Below are positions 1 through 7,676 of a DNA stretch of 10,073 nucleotides, one piece after another; the first letter of the stretch is position 1, and every line of letters begins with the position of its first letter. Source of the DNA: Candidatus Aminicenantota bacterium (GTDB lineage Bacteria > Acidobacteriota > Aminicenantia > UBA2199). A program made the translations under genes and the position numbers. The notes beneath the pieces were generated by a model that saw only the letters and a list, made by a program, of their open reading frames with translations, did not search any database and was not told the origin of the DNA. The stretch covers positions 1 to 10,073 of the forward strand of contig JAHELQ010000167.1 in assembly GCA_024644125.1 (NCBI GenBank), written 5' to 3'.

Positions 1-1
1 G

Positions 2-160
2 GTCAAAGCCCCGTCCCACGCCATCCATTACGTAATTGTCCACGAGCTTTGCCATCTAAAATTCCCCCAACACGATCGCGCCTTCTACGACTTTCTCGCC
101 CAAATCATGCCCGACTGGCAAACCCGCAAACAACGCCTGGAATCCACCGCCCTATTTTAA
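2..160 (+). CDS. YgjP/DUF45-type metallopeptidase, C-terminal end only
   Basis: This is the last 52 codons of a gene that begins before the window, read in the frame starting at base 2 and ending at TAA 158-160. The peptide contains VHELCHLKFPQHDRAFY, which holds the HExxH zinc/catalytic motif (HELCH), followed by the W-x-x-R-K tail (PDWQTRKQRLE) usual at the end of YgjP/DUF45 (SprT-like, M48-related) proteins. Such proteins are presumed zinc-dependent peptidases. In many genomes they sit next to type I restriction genes, so the missing upstream neighbour could be a restriction subunit; that is inference. The gene faces the AlbA_2 gene, with a 24-bp gap between the two stop codons and no clear terminator in it. 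The family assignment rests only on this C-terminal part. Confidence 0.85.
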   Translation, partial: VKAPSHAIHYVIVHELCHLKFPQHDRAFYDFLAQIMPDWQTRKQRLESTALF

Positions 161-184
161 CGGGTACAGGTGAATCGGATAATT

Positions 185-1339
185 CTATTGTTCCGGCCGA
201 GGGATGATGACTTTAAATTGATTACCCATTTCGTCATTGATGAATTGGATATTCGGCTGTAATTTCAACGCCCGCAATATCCCGGTTCCCAGGCCCTGAT
301 AAGGCAACATCCGGGTTCCGAATGAGGCGAGAAGGTGATTGCGCATCACGGAATTCCCATACTTTATATTCTCCACAGTCAGACTGTTGGGAAGCTTCCC
401 CGGGCTGATGATTTCCACCCGGTCATCAAACATGAATAACCGGATCGGCGCATGTTTAAAATAATCGCGATGAATCAATGCGTTTTGCAGCAATTCTTCG
501 AGAACAGGCATGGGGATTTCCAGTTTACCAAGAGTATTGAAGTCTCTACCCTGTTGGGTTTTCCGCAAATTTCTCTTTAGAAAATCAAGGCTATTTTTAA
601 ATACAATTTCGATTTTTCCTACGATATCCTCTCTATCCCGGTATTCCATTCCAGCCGGATCATTCCCAAAGAAATAAACCGCTTTGACAGCTAAATCGGG
701 ACGAAATAGCTCAGGGTGCATTCCAAATAAAAAAAGCCCCCCAAGGCGCAACCGGCCGCCCTTGGCCAAATGAAGATTCTCCAGCACTTTATCTAGAGGC
801 AGTTCCAACTCATCGAGTTCTCGCTCATATACGTCTCGAAAGAAACGGGCAAAACGTTCCCGATCAAGATCATTGAGAGTCGCTCCTTCCACTATGAATT
901 CATCCGCCTTTAGCTTGCCGGCGCTCTGGAATATACGCTGCAAATCTTCAGGCGCGGTAACTTTCCGCTTATCAGCTCCGCATTTTATCCAAAAGGCGCC
1001 ATTACTATCACAATAAGGACGATTGAGACCTCGCTCGACCTCCACCACCATAACCTTTTTATCGTCAATCGTCAGAACCTCGGTTGACGGGTTAATAGCC
1101 GGGCGTATATTGTTGGAACAAACATAAGAAATGTGTTGATTGATGCGATAAACCTCTTCTTTGGATAATCCGCGAATTTCTCCCAAATTCCCAACCCCAA
1201 CAACCAGCATTCCGCCTTTATGATTGACGAACGCCACTAACTCCTCTGCCAGACGTTTAGGATCTGTGATAATTTCTTTGAATTGATGCTTAGAATCCTC
1301 GCCTCGCTCAATAATTTCTAATAGTTCTAATACTTCCAT
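185..1339 (-). CDS. AlbA_2 (Schlafen-type) domain ATP-binding protein
   Basis: This 384-residue protein has two recognisable parts. Residues ~10-125 form an AlbA_2/Schlafen-like domain: E-D-S-K-H-Q-F-K-E at the start, F-V-N-H-K-G-G-M-L-V-V-G-V in the middle, then a strand ending in R-P-Y-C and F-W-I-K-C-G-A. Residues ~270-375 match the GHKL-like ATP-binding tail of COG2865 proteins: E-E-L-L-Q-N-A-L-I-H-R-D-Y, then D-R-V-E-I-I-S-P-G and G-L-G-T-G-I. Proteins of this build are often called transcriptional regulators or divergent AAA proteins, but their biochemical role is mostly unknown; many lie in restriction or defence neighbourhoods. There is no obvious winged-helix HTH at the C-terminus, so DNA binding is not supported. 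The ATG at 1339 lies inside the end of the upstream ATPase remnant (13-bp overlap), which suggests the pair was once translationally coupled. An AGGA about 10 bases upstream is a weak ribosome site. Confidence 0.88.
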   Translation of the reverse strand: MEVLELLEIIERGEDSKHQFKEIITDPKRLAEELVAFVNHKGGMLVVGVGNLGEIRGLSKEEVYRINQHISYVCSNNIRPAINPSTEVLTIDDKKVMVVEVERGLNRPYCDSNGAFWIKCGADKRKVTAPEDLQRIFQSAGKLKADEFIVEGATLNDLDRERFARFFRDVYERELDELELPLDKVLENLHLAKGGRLRLGGLFLFGMHPELFRPDLAVKAVYFFGNDPAGMEYRDREDIVGKIEIVFKNSLDFLKRNLRKTQQGRDFNTLGKLEIPMPVLEELLQNALIHRDYFKHAPIRLFMFDDRVEIISPGKLPNSLTVENIKYGNSVMRNHLLASFGTRMLPYQGLGTGILRALKLQPNIQFINDEMGNQFKVIIPRPEQ

Positions 1340-2241
1340 AATTGATAAATCCTATTTCTCCTGTCGAATGCCTGCTTCCCACCTTCCATTACAGATACGA
1401 TGTGACCTTGAACCTTTTTCCGGTCAATACTTCCACAGTCTATATCCAAATTACCTTCATGAAATTCGCAACGAAAGACCTGTTACGAATCTCCCAAAAC
1501 AGGGATATTCGGATTATGGGTGGCAAATATGAATTGGACCCGATCTTTTAGTTCCAATAATTGACTGATCAGATCCTTGTAAATTGATTGGTTATCCAGG
1601 TCATCTTCCGGTTGATCGATGATCAAGATATCATTTTCCCCAATATCTAAATTCTTTTCTGCCAGCTTAACTGAAGATATATAGCGCTCTATTTGTTGCC
1701 GCACTCCCTCGAATAAATCATTGTTGACCTTACTATTATATTCTTTAAAGATTGCAAACTGCTCGTCTACGCCAGCAAAAGATTCTTCATAAGCCAAAAC
1801 CAGGTAAAGCTCGTATTTCTGAATTTCTTCCAATTTTCGTAAATCCTGGTCGAACACCACCTGTGTGTTCAATTTCTCATTTATTTTATGTTCCACGAAT
1901 AATGTTAGTTTCTCTTGAATCTTGTTTATTTCATCTAAAATATCTTCAGTCTTGGAGCGGACATCTCTAAATCCCTCTAAATTTCCCAAAAGGGATATTA
2001 TACGATTTCTTTCCTCCTCTATCTTCCTTCGCGTATCTAGAAGTTTTTCACCGAAAAACTTATTCATAAGATCTACATTAAACTGATCTTCGCCAATTTC
2101 AGACAAATCTTTTTGCCCAAAATAGAGATAACTTACAATTCCCTCTAGCGTCGTAATAGCTATCACTTTTCCGTTCTTACTGATAACAGGTTTTTCACCC
2201 AGGGTTCTTTCAATATAGTATTCTTCTTTGGACGGGCCCAC
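1327..2241 (-). pseudogene. TrlF/SMC-like AAA ATPase, 5'-truncated with an in-frame stop
   Basis: This is the C-terminal part of a large AAA-like ATPase of the TrlF or a related RloC/SMC-like group. Visible in order are an entry strand (E-E-Y-Y-I-E-R-T-L-G-E), a long helical/coiled-coil stretch rich in E, K, I and L, a Walker B-type motif (I-L-I-I-D-Q-P-E-D-D-L-D-N) and a switch histidine (F-I-F-A-T-H-N-P-N-I-P-V). The coding frame is closed by TAA at 1485-1483, just after V-L-G-D-S. The same frame then continues for 51 sense codons that still read like the family end (QVFRCEFHEGNLDIDCGSID, then M-E-G-G-K-Q-A-F and R-I-Y-Q-L-W), up to TAG at 1329-1327. A GAA-to-TAA change would explain this. 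Walker A and everything before E-E-Y-Y is absent: going upstream, the frame runs straight into the end of the M48 gene. No good start is present; a GTG at 2241 has no clear ribosome site. The TrlF name is from motif memory. Confidence 0.78.
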
Positions 2242-2251
2242 CTCGGCCGGA

Positions 2252-3718
2252 TTACTTGACGATGATCTGGCGGCCGCATTTGCGGCATTGCATGTATTTG
2301 CCGACGAAGTGGGGAGAGAGGGTAAGATAATTGCCGCAGGAGCAGGCGACCGATTCCCAGCCGAAGCCTTTGCGGGTGTAGACGAGGGGTCCCTGGTCGG
2401 CGGAGCCGGCGGCAGGTTGGCTGGTCGCCTCCTTGACGAATTCCTCCTTCTTTTGGGAGATTTCACTGCCTTTGGAAACGGCAGTGGCAATGGCCGCCAG
2501 TTTGGCTAGCGGAACTTCGATGCTGCGTTTGCAGCGGGGACAATCGAAATGAGGTTTGTCGAAACCGGGGGGCAATTTGAATTTGAGACCGCAGAGACAG
2601 GTGAGAAAGATATACCCATTGACCGCCCGGACCAGATCCCCGATATCCCGTTTCTGCTCCTTGACGCCAGTGGTGGCGGTTCCGGTTTCCCCCACTGGTT
2701 TGAAGAGGCCGATAGGAGTTTTGTCCTTGAGAGCGGAGCCGGGTATGACATCTTTGCCGGTGATTACCTTGAACGCGGTCTGGTAATTGACGTAACCGGC
2801 GCCGTGGATCATGTTGCGCAATACCTTGACCCTCTGGTCGATGGGGGGATGCGTGCTGAACCAGTTGGTGGACGAAGATTGGCCTTTGTTCAAGGGATTG
2901 ATGATAAACATCGGGGCCGTGACGCGAGTGACATTCAGAAGCGCCGGGCCGGGAACCGATATTTTCTCCAACGCCGAGGCCAGGCCTTCGGGGTAGCGGG
3001 TCAACCGGACGGCGGACGCGTCGGCCAGGAATTCGCGTTTGCGGGATAGGGCGAAATAGAAGAGCTGGGTCAATAGGGGGGCGAGAATCGCCAATGCGAC
3101 AGCGACGATGATCAATGCGCCGCCGCCCCCTTCGCTTTTGCCGGACCGCCTGGACCGCGAACGGGAACCGCCGCCGAACCAGAGACTGCGTAAAAAAAAG
3201 TCAGAAATCATGACAACGGTCCCCAGCATGATGCCGGCAAAGGTGACGAACAACACATCGCGGTTCATGAGATGCGACATCTCGTGTGCGATCACCCCTT
3301 GCAATTCATAGCGGTCGAGCCGCTTTAGTAGTCCGGAGGTGATGGCAACGGCGCATCTGTCCGGCCGCGTTCCGGTGGCAAAGGCGTTGGGAGATTCGTC
3401 GTCGATGATATAGATCTTCGGCATGGCGGGTAGATTGGCGGCGATTTTCATCTCCTCCACCACATTGAATAATTGAGGATGCACATCATGGGTCACTTCG
3501 CGGGCGCGGCTCATGCTGAGAAGAATCGAATCCCCTCCCAGGTACGCCACCGCCGACCAGACCACCCAGATGGCCACCGCCAGGATAGCGCCGTGGACGC
3601 CTCCCTGCCCGGGGAAATAAGTTTCCCCCACAAAAAAACCCAGCGCGACGAGGATACACCCCATCACAATGAAGAGGACTATCGACTTCCTCTGATTAGC
3701 GCGAATTAATTCCCACAT
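2252..3718 (-). CDS. HtpX-like M48 membrane metalloprotease with two C-terminal zinc ribbons
   Basis: This 488-residue protein is much longer than HtpX (about 290). N-terminal membrane segments lie at ~12-33 and ~45-62. The protease core has H-E-M-S-H at 145-149 (zinc ligands H145 and H149, catalytic E146) and R-E-F-L-A-D with E229 as the likely third ligand. Further hydrophobic segments are at ~160-180 and ~210-225, and S-T-H-P-P-I-D-Q-R at 288-296 is the usual M48B end motif. A low-complexity R/S/G stretch lies at ~190-200. The extra C-terminal part holds two CxC...CxxC zinc ribbons: C374, C376, C393, C396 and C459, C461, C478, C481, joined by a K/E/A-rich linker. HtpX-type proteases degrade misfolded membrane proteins at the cytoplasmic face; the ribbons may bind substrate or a partner (inference). 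The gene starts 24 bp after lemA, with GAGG 4 bases before ATG. Its natural-looking end abuts the truncated ATPase remnant. Confidence 0.93.
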   Translation of the reverse strand: MWELIRANQRKSIVLFIVMGCILVALGFFVGETYFPGQGGVHGAILAVAIWVVWSAVAYLGGDSILLSMSRAREVTHDVHPQLFNVVEEMKIAANLPAMPKIYIIDDESPNAFATGTRPDRCAVAITSGLLKRLDRYELQGVIAHEMSHLMNRDVLFVTFAGIMLGTVVMISDFFLRSLWFGGGSRSRSRRSGKSEGGGGALIIVAVALAILAPLLTQLFYFALSRKREFLADASAVRLTRYPEGLASALEKISVPGPALLNVTRVTAPMFIINPLNKGQSSSTNWFSTHPPIDQRVKVLRNMIHGAGYVNYQTAFKVITGKDVIPGSALKDKTPIGLFKPVGETGTATTGVKEQKRDIGDLVRAVNGYIFLTCLCGLKFKLPPGFDKPHFDCPRCKRSIEVPLAKLAAIATAVSKGSEISQKKEEFVKEATSQPAAGSADQGPLVYTRKGFGWESVACSCGNYLTLSPHFVGKYMQCRKCGRQIIVK

Positions 3719-3742
3719 GGGACCTCTATTGGCAAAAAATGT

Positions 3743-4300
3743 TTAAAATTTGACTTTCGGGGCTTCCCGCTCGCTTTTGTCTTCGATCTCGAAAAACTCT
3801 TCCTCTTTGAAATTGAACATACCGGCCACGATGTTGGAGGGGAACATCTGGATCTTGTTATTGTAGAAGAGCACCTGATCGTTGTAACCCTGCCGCGCAA
3901 AGGCGATTTTGTTCTCGGTGGAGGTCAACTCCTCTTGCAGAGCCAGGAAATTCTGGTCCGCCTTGAGGTCGGGATAATTTTCCACCACTACATAAAAACT
4001 TCCCATCGCGCTGCTGAGAGCACCCTCGGCTCTGGCTTTATCGCCTACTGTGCCGCCGGCGTTGGCCGCCAGGTTCCGGGCTTTGGTGATGTTCTCGAGG
4101 GTTTCCCGCTCATGTTTCATATACCCTTTGGCGGTTTCCACCAAATTGGGGATCAAATCGTGCCGCCGTTTCAGTTGCACATCGATCTGCGACCACGCGT
4201 TTTTCACCTGGTTGCGCAACCGCACCAGGGCATTGTAAATTCCGATAAAGAAAAAAACGATCAATATGATAATTCCAAAAAACACGAACATTCCGCTCAT
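3743..4300 (-). CDS. lemA: LemA family membrane protein
   Basis: The 185-residue product has one very hydrophobic N-terminal segment (residues ~4-21) followed by a long helical domain. It carries the family signature N-A-W-S-Q-I-D-V-Q-L-K-R-R-H-D-L-I-P-N-L-V-E at ~34-55, then E-N-Y-P-D-L-K-A-D and F-L-A-L-Q-E-E-L-T-S-T-E-N-K-I. The length is normal for LemA (about 185-200). The signal-anchor is expected to leave a short tail outside and the helical bundle on one face of the membrane. Its molecular function is not established; it commonly sits beside HtpX-like M48 proteases or TPM-domain proteins, as it does here. A strong GGAGG lies 5 bases before the ATG and overlaps the end of the zinc-ribbon gene just upstream (9-bp gap), so the two are very likely co-transcribed. 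The M48 gene follows 24 bp later. Confidence 0.95.
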   Translation of the reverse strand: MSGMFVFFGIIILIVFFFIGIYNALVRLRNQVKNAWSQIDVQLKRRHDLIPNLVETAKGYMKHERETLENITKARNLAANAGGTVGDKARAEGALSSAMGSFYVVVENYPDLKADQNFLALQEELTSTENKIAFARQGYNDQVLFYNNKIQMFPSNIVAGMFNFKEEEFFEIEDKSEREAPKVKF

Positions 4301-4309
4301 ATAGTCCTC

Positions 4310-4756
4310 CTATCTATCCTCTTGATTCCCAAACATATCCTTGAGTAACACGACTACCTTACTGGATTCCGCCAGACCTCCGATGGAGAGAATCTGGCGC
4401 AATTCTCCGCTGTCGAACCACAATCCGTGACCGCGGGGGCACTTGTCCAGAAGCACTCTCTCGTTGTTATGGCCGGCCAGGAGTTTAGCCATTTTTTTGC
4501 GGCAAATAGGGCAGCGCTTTTTCCGCTCCCGGATCTTTTCCCCCGGTTGGAACGACGTCAGGAGTTTATCTTTCTCCGGGCCTCCGTCCAGTAGCATTTC
4601 CAATTCCCCCGAATCCAGCCAGATCCCGCCACAAGCCAGACAATAGTCGATTTCCACCTGGTCCAGTTCAAGAACGATCATCTCTTCACCGCAATGCGGA
4701 CACGTCACCAATACCTCCTTTGACAACCGGCTTGTGCAGCGCGGGCATATTACCAT
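4310..4756 (-). CDS. Double TFIIB-type zinc-ribbon protein
   Basis: This small cytoplasmic protein (148 residues) is built from zinc ribbons. A CxxC pair at 4/7 precedes a first full zf-TFIIB unit (C19, C22, C39, C42, followed by G-I-W-L-D-S-G-E-L at 44-52). A second unit follows (C82, C85, C106, H110, then G-L-W-F-D-S-G-E-L at 111-119). The repeated W-(L/F)-D-S-G-E-L after each ribbon is the hallmark of the bacterial zf-TFIIB family (PF13453). The function is unknown; these proteins often neighbour membrane or proteolysis genes, and here the gene leads the lemA-M48 set. The start is odd: AGAGG directly abuts the ATG at 4756, and an in-frame TAG just upstream rules out a longer N-terminus. 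The spacing may mean weak initiation. The 37 bp to the C1 peptidase gene contain a run of ten T on the transcribed sense strand but no hairpin I can see. Confidence 0.9.
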   Translation of the reverse strand: MVICPRCTSRLSKEVLVTCPHCGEEMIVLELDQVEIDYCLACGGIWLDSGELEMLLDGGPEKDKLLTSFQPGEKIRERKKRCPICRKKMAKLLAGHNNERVLLDKCPRGHGLWFDSGELRQILSIGGLAESSKVVVLLKDMFGNQEDR

Positions 4757-4793
4757 CCTCTATGATAAAAAAAAAACGTAAAAATAACAACCC

Positions 4794-5987
4794 CTAAAAT
4801 GTGATATTGAGTTTCTGTTTGAGATCTTTGGGAATCGCGTCTTTGTGCACCATGAGGGCGGTGGTTTTGAGGCGGAAGTAGGGGCGCGAGAGATACACAA
4901 AGCCGTCGAAGGCGCGATCGACGATACCTCCGGAGTTTTTGGTGTAGTAGTATTTCGCTCCGTTCTGATCGTGGGCCAAACCGACAATGTGCATCAGGTG
5001 GTCGTCGGTGGTGGTGAAATTGTCGAAGGTTTGCTGCCGCATCTCCTGGGTGATCTCTTTTTCCTTTACCGGACTCGTCGGAGTCTCCTTTTTCTGGGCC
5101 TCGGTCTTGTCTTGCCAATCGATTTCCGGTACGACCGCCACTCCGGATTCACGGGATGAGAATTCCTTTTCGCTGACATCGCCGTCCCAAACGACAGAAT
5201 GTCCGTTGTTCAAGGCGTGATCCGCCACCCGTTCCAATTCATCGATGGGGAGATTGTAGTAATCGCCGTTGTAATCCCAATTGTCGGGTAAATCCAGACG
5301 GCATTTCCGGTAGTAGGGGTAGATGGAGTAGGAGGTCAATTCCACATAATCATCCGGATTGATTCCCAGCGAATTGGCGAACGATTTGGGAGTGACAGCC
5401 TTGCCATTGTATTTAAAACTTTCCACAGGTTTGCCCAAATAGACATCCAATACCGCCTTGAGGGCATCCAACCAAAGGGGCGTCAGTTTGCGGCTCCGGC
5501 CCTTCAATAAGGTTTCCATCATCGCAGTCGTCACCGATACCATCTCACTGTGATTGTGGCGCTTTTCACCAATCAGCATCCCATTGTAATCCTTTTCCAG
5601 GGCCAGGCCATGGTCACGGACAATATTCAACACATCGTGAGCCTGCCCACCCTGGCTAAAGTTCGCATTTCCGTGCAACCGGATATAATTTAACGCTTTG
5701 CGGGGATAGGTATGACGGACAATAAACATTTCCGATAGATCCAATTCGCCTTTCTTCAATCTCAAAACCTCGGACTCCAAAAAGGAAATTGTGGCGAAAC
5801 ACCAACAGGTACCGGTCCAATACTGATCTTTGACCGGAGTGTGAGCCGCCACTATATCCGCGGTGAATTGATATGGAGCTTTGTCTTCTTTCTGATCGTT
5901 CTCGGCGGCGAAACCGGTCGAGGGAGCGAACAGAATCACTGCAAGACAAAGACTGAGAGCCTTGATGAGCAAGCTTTGCGCTTTCAT
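4794..5987 (-). CDS. Secreted C1 (bleomycin hydrolase/aminopeptidase C-like) peptidase
   Basis: This papain-fold cysteine peptidase has 397 residues if read from the ATG at 5987. That start is chosen because GGAGG lies 4 bases before it and the protein then begins with a classical signal peptide: positive M-K-A-Q, hydrophobic core 5-20, and A-P-S-T-G-F-A-A with cleavage near 28. An upstream ATG at 6032 would bury the signal peptide. Catalytic residues can be placed by family pattern: oxyanion Q55 (K-D-Q-Y-W), nucleophile C61 (T-G-T-C-W-C-F-A), H330 (D-D-H-L-M-H-I-V-G) and N351 (T-K-N-S-G-G). The usual N-S-W-G tryptophan is glycine here. An insertion around 295-320 is rich in K, E and T. It probably cleaves peptides in the periplasm or outside the cell. 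It follows the response regulator in the same direction after 111 bp; no convincing terminator or promoter is visible between them. A role in lanthipeptide processing is possible but unsupported. Confidence 0.9.
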   Translation of the reverse strand: MKAQSLLIKALSLCLAVILFAPSTGFAAENDQKEDKAPYQFTADIVAAHTPVKDQYWTGTCWCFATISFLESEVLRLKKGELDLSEMFIVRHTYPRKALNYIRLHGNANFSQGGQAHDVLNIVRDHGLALEKDYNGMLIGEKRHNHSEMVSVTTAMMETLLKGRSRKLTPLWLDALKAVLDVYLGKPVESFKYNGKAVTPKSFANSLGINPDDYVELTSYSIYPYYRKCRLDLPDNWDYNGDYYNLPIDELERVADHALNNGHSVVWDGDVSEKEFSSRESGVAVVPEIDWQDKTEAQKKETPTSPVKEKEITQEMRQQTFDNFTTTDDHLMHIVGLAHDQNGAKYYYTKNSGGIVDRAFDGFVYLSRPYFRLKTTALMVHKDAIPKDLKQKLNITF

Positions 5988-6098
5988 ATTTCCTCCGTAA
6001 ATTTGTTCTGAATTTTTTTGTAGAGAAGTCAAAAAAACATATACGAATCCACAGAGTCAAAAGTTTAGGTTCCCTCCTTCTGACTACGGACAAAAAAA

Positions 6099-7439
6099 CT
6101 ATTTGTTTTGTTCCTGAGTGAAATCCTTTATCTTGTGATACAGCCTCGGCCTGGAGATTCCGAGAATAGCGGCGCTACGGCTGATGTTATGGCCAGTCAC
6201 CTTTAGAACTTTTTTGATGTAGTCGTTTTCGTATTCATCCAATGTCTGAAAATTGCGGTTCTCGCATTCAGAATCTTCGATGATGGATAGTGAGATATCG
6301 CTCATTTCGATGGCGTTGTCGTTTTTGAAGGGGATGATACTTTTGATGGTGTTCTTCAGTTCCCGGACATTGCCGCGCCATGGATAGTTCAGGAAGTACT
6401 CTTCGGCATCGGGAGTGATTTTTGTCACGTTTTTGTTGTACACGCCATTGTACACCTTGATGTAATGGCGCATCAACGGCAGAATGTCTTCGATCCTTTC
6501 CCTCAGTGGAGGAATGTAAAGAGACGACTCCCGCAAACGGTACAGCAGGTCGCTGCGAAAATGTTTCAACCGCACCTCTTCATCCAGATTCTTGTTGGTG
6601 GCGGTAACCAGGCGCACATTGATGGGCTGGGGAGTTTTACTCTTCAAACGGTAAATCACTCTCTCGTCCAATACACGCAAGAGTTTCGCCTGTACTTGCA
6701 GGGGCAGCTCGCCGATTTCATCCAGAAACAGGGTACCCTGGTCCGCCTGGACAAAACGGCCGTTGTAATCCCCCATCGCTCCGGTAAACGCCCCTTTCTC
6801 AAAACCGAACAATTCAGACTCGAACAATTCATCGGGAATCGATGCGCAATTGACCGGCAAAAAGGTTTTCCCTTTACGAAGCGAACTATTATGAATCGCC
6901 CTGGAAAACACCTCCTTTCCCACGCCGGTTTCCCCTTGAATCAAGATTGAAGTGTCGGTAGCGGCCAGTATACTGGCGCGATCGACGATATCCTTGATTT
7001 TGGAACTCTCATAGATCATGTTATTGAAGGTAAAATCGGGAACAACCTCGCTTTTCAGCGTTTGGTACTGGTTGCGTATGTTGTTGATCTCGAGGATCTT
7101 CTGGATCTGGGCAAACAAAAGATCGTCCCTGACTGGTTTCTCGAAATAGTTGACAGCTCCCTTCTGAATGGCGTTGACAACGCTGGGAACCGTGGAATCG
7201 GCAGTCAGAATGACTGTTTTGGAGGCCAATTTCTCTGGAAACCGTTCAAGCAATTCAATGCTGTGGCCGTCGGGCAACCGCAAATCAAGGATGATGATAT
7301 CGAAGTCCTTCTTTTCGATTTTTTTGGCGGCGGAATCTATATCGGTAGCTTCCTCCACCAGGAACATGCGGTTCTCCAGCTTTACCTTCAATACTTCCCT
7401 TTGAGCATCTTCATCTTCAAGCAATAAAATTTTTATCAT
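6099..7439 (-). CDS. Sigma-54-dependent response regulator (NtrC family)
   Basis: The 446-residue protein has the three classical NtrC-family domains. The receiver (1-~120) has the acidic pocket E8/D9/E10, phospho-acceptor D52 in L-D-L-R-L-P-D-G, T79 and K101 (E-K-P-V). The AAA+ domain (~140-375) has Walker A G-E-T-G-V-G-K (169-175), the sigma-54 contact loop G-A-F-T-G-A (216-221) and Walker B G-T-L-F-L-D-E (235-241). A Fis-type HTH near the end reads N-I-S-R-S-A-A-I-L-G-I-S-R-P-R-L-Y-H-K-I-K. When phosphorylated it should form a ring and open sigma-54 promoters from upstream dyad sites. No histidine kinase is encoded in the window, so its partner is elsewhere or outside. It is divergent from the lanthipeptide precursor across 259 bp, and a sigma-54 promoter with three dyads lies 2 kb away at 9234-9505, a candidate target. 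No strong ribosome site precedes the ATG. Confidence 0.96.
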   Translation of the reverse strand: MIKILLLEDEDAQREVLKVKLENRMFLVEEATDIDSAAKKIEKKDFDIIILDLRLPDGHSIELLERFPEKLASKTVILTADSTVPSVVNAIQKGAVNYFEKPVRDDLLFAQIQKILEINNIRNQYQTLKSEVVPDFTFNNMIYESSKIKDIVDRASILAATDTSILIQGETGVGKEVFSRAIHNSSLRKGKTFLPVNCASIPDELFESELFGFEKGAFTGAMGDYNGRFVQADQGTLFLDEIGELPLQVQAKLLRVLDERVIYRLKSKTPQPINVRLVTATNKNLDEEVRLKHFRSDLLYRLRESSLYIPPLRERIEDILPLMRHYIKVYNGVYNKNVTKITPDAEEYFLNYPWRGNVRELKNTIKSIIPFKNDNAIEMSDISLSIIEDSECENRNFQTLDEYENDYIKKVLKVTGHNISRSAAILGISRPRLYHKIKDFTQEQNK

Positions 7440-7615
7440 TTTGATACACTCGACTAAGTAAATTTAAGCGAAAACATATCGAATCATTCCAACATCAAAC
7501 AGCACCAAAGCCCGAACCCATCCTTTGGGGATCATACATCATAATAGTTTTTTATTCAAGGTTTTGGGATTTTTTTTTTAATATGGATCAAAGCTGAACA
7601 TTCGCCTTTTGGAAA

Positions 7616-7636
7616 ATTTCAAATAATTTTTGAAAT
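7616..7636. repeat. Inverted repeat ATTTCAAA-N5-TTTGAAAT, possible operator
   Basis: The arms are perfect 8-bp complements around a TAATT spacer, ending 10 bases before the putative -35 of the precursor promoter. Arm spacing is the same (5 nt) as in the three dyads downstream of lanC, but the arm sequence differs at two positions (TTCAAA against TGTAAA). It could be a regulator site or simply part of this very AT-rich spacer. Confidence 0.4.
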
Positions 7637-7646
7637 AAAATTTTCG

Positions 7647-7676
7647 TTGGGTTAAAATATAATAGCAAAGTATAAT
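7647..7676 (+). promoter_or_regulatory. Putative sigma-70-type promoter of the precursor gene
   Basis: TTGGGT (7647-7652), an 18-bp spacer and a perfect TATAAT (7671-7676) would start transcription near 7683, giving a leader of only about 15 nt before the ATG. A second TATAAT at 7658-7663 lacks a good -35. I find no GG-N10-GC sigma-54 element in this intergenic region on the + strand, so the precursor does not look directly sigma-54 dependent. Confidence 0.5.

Noticed and set aside
2254..2490. Upstream extension of the ATPase frame to an ATG at 2490, as a 335-residue protein
   Set aside because: This part lies antisense-free but out of frame inside the M48 coding sequence; it is P/S/A/N-rich low-complexity sequence without resemblance to the ATPase, while the M48 frame encodes a clear zinc ribbon there.
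4757..4793. T-run on the minus strand between the C1 peptidase and zinc-ribbon genes as an intrinsic terminator
   Set aside because: Ten T follow ACG, but I see no stable stem directly before them.
5988..6032. Earlier ATG at 6032 for the C1 peptidase
   Set aside because: It has no ribosome site and would place 15 residues before a typical signal peptide, whereas the ATG at 5987 has GGAGG at good spacing.
6465..6950. 161-codon + strand frame inside the response regulator
   Set aside because: It is a mirror of the strongly conserved AAA+ domain coding sequence and shows no recognisable domain.
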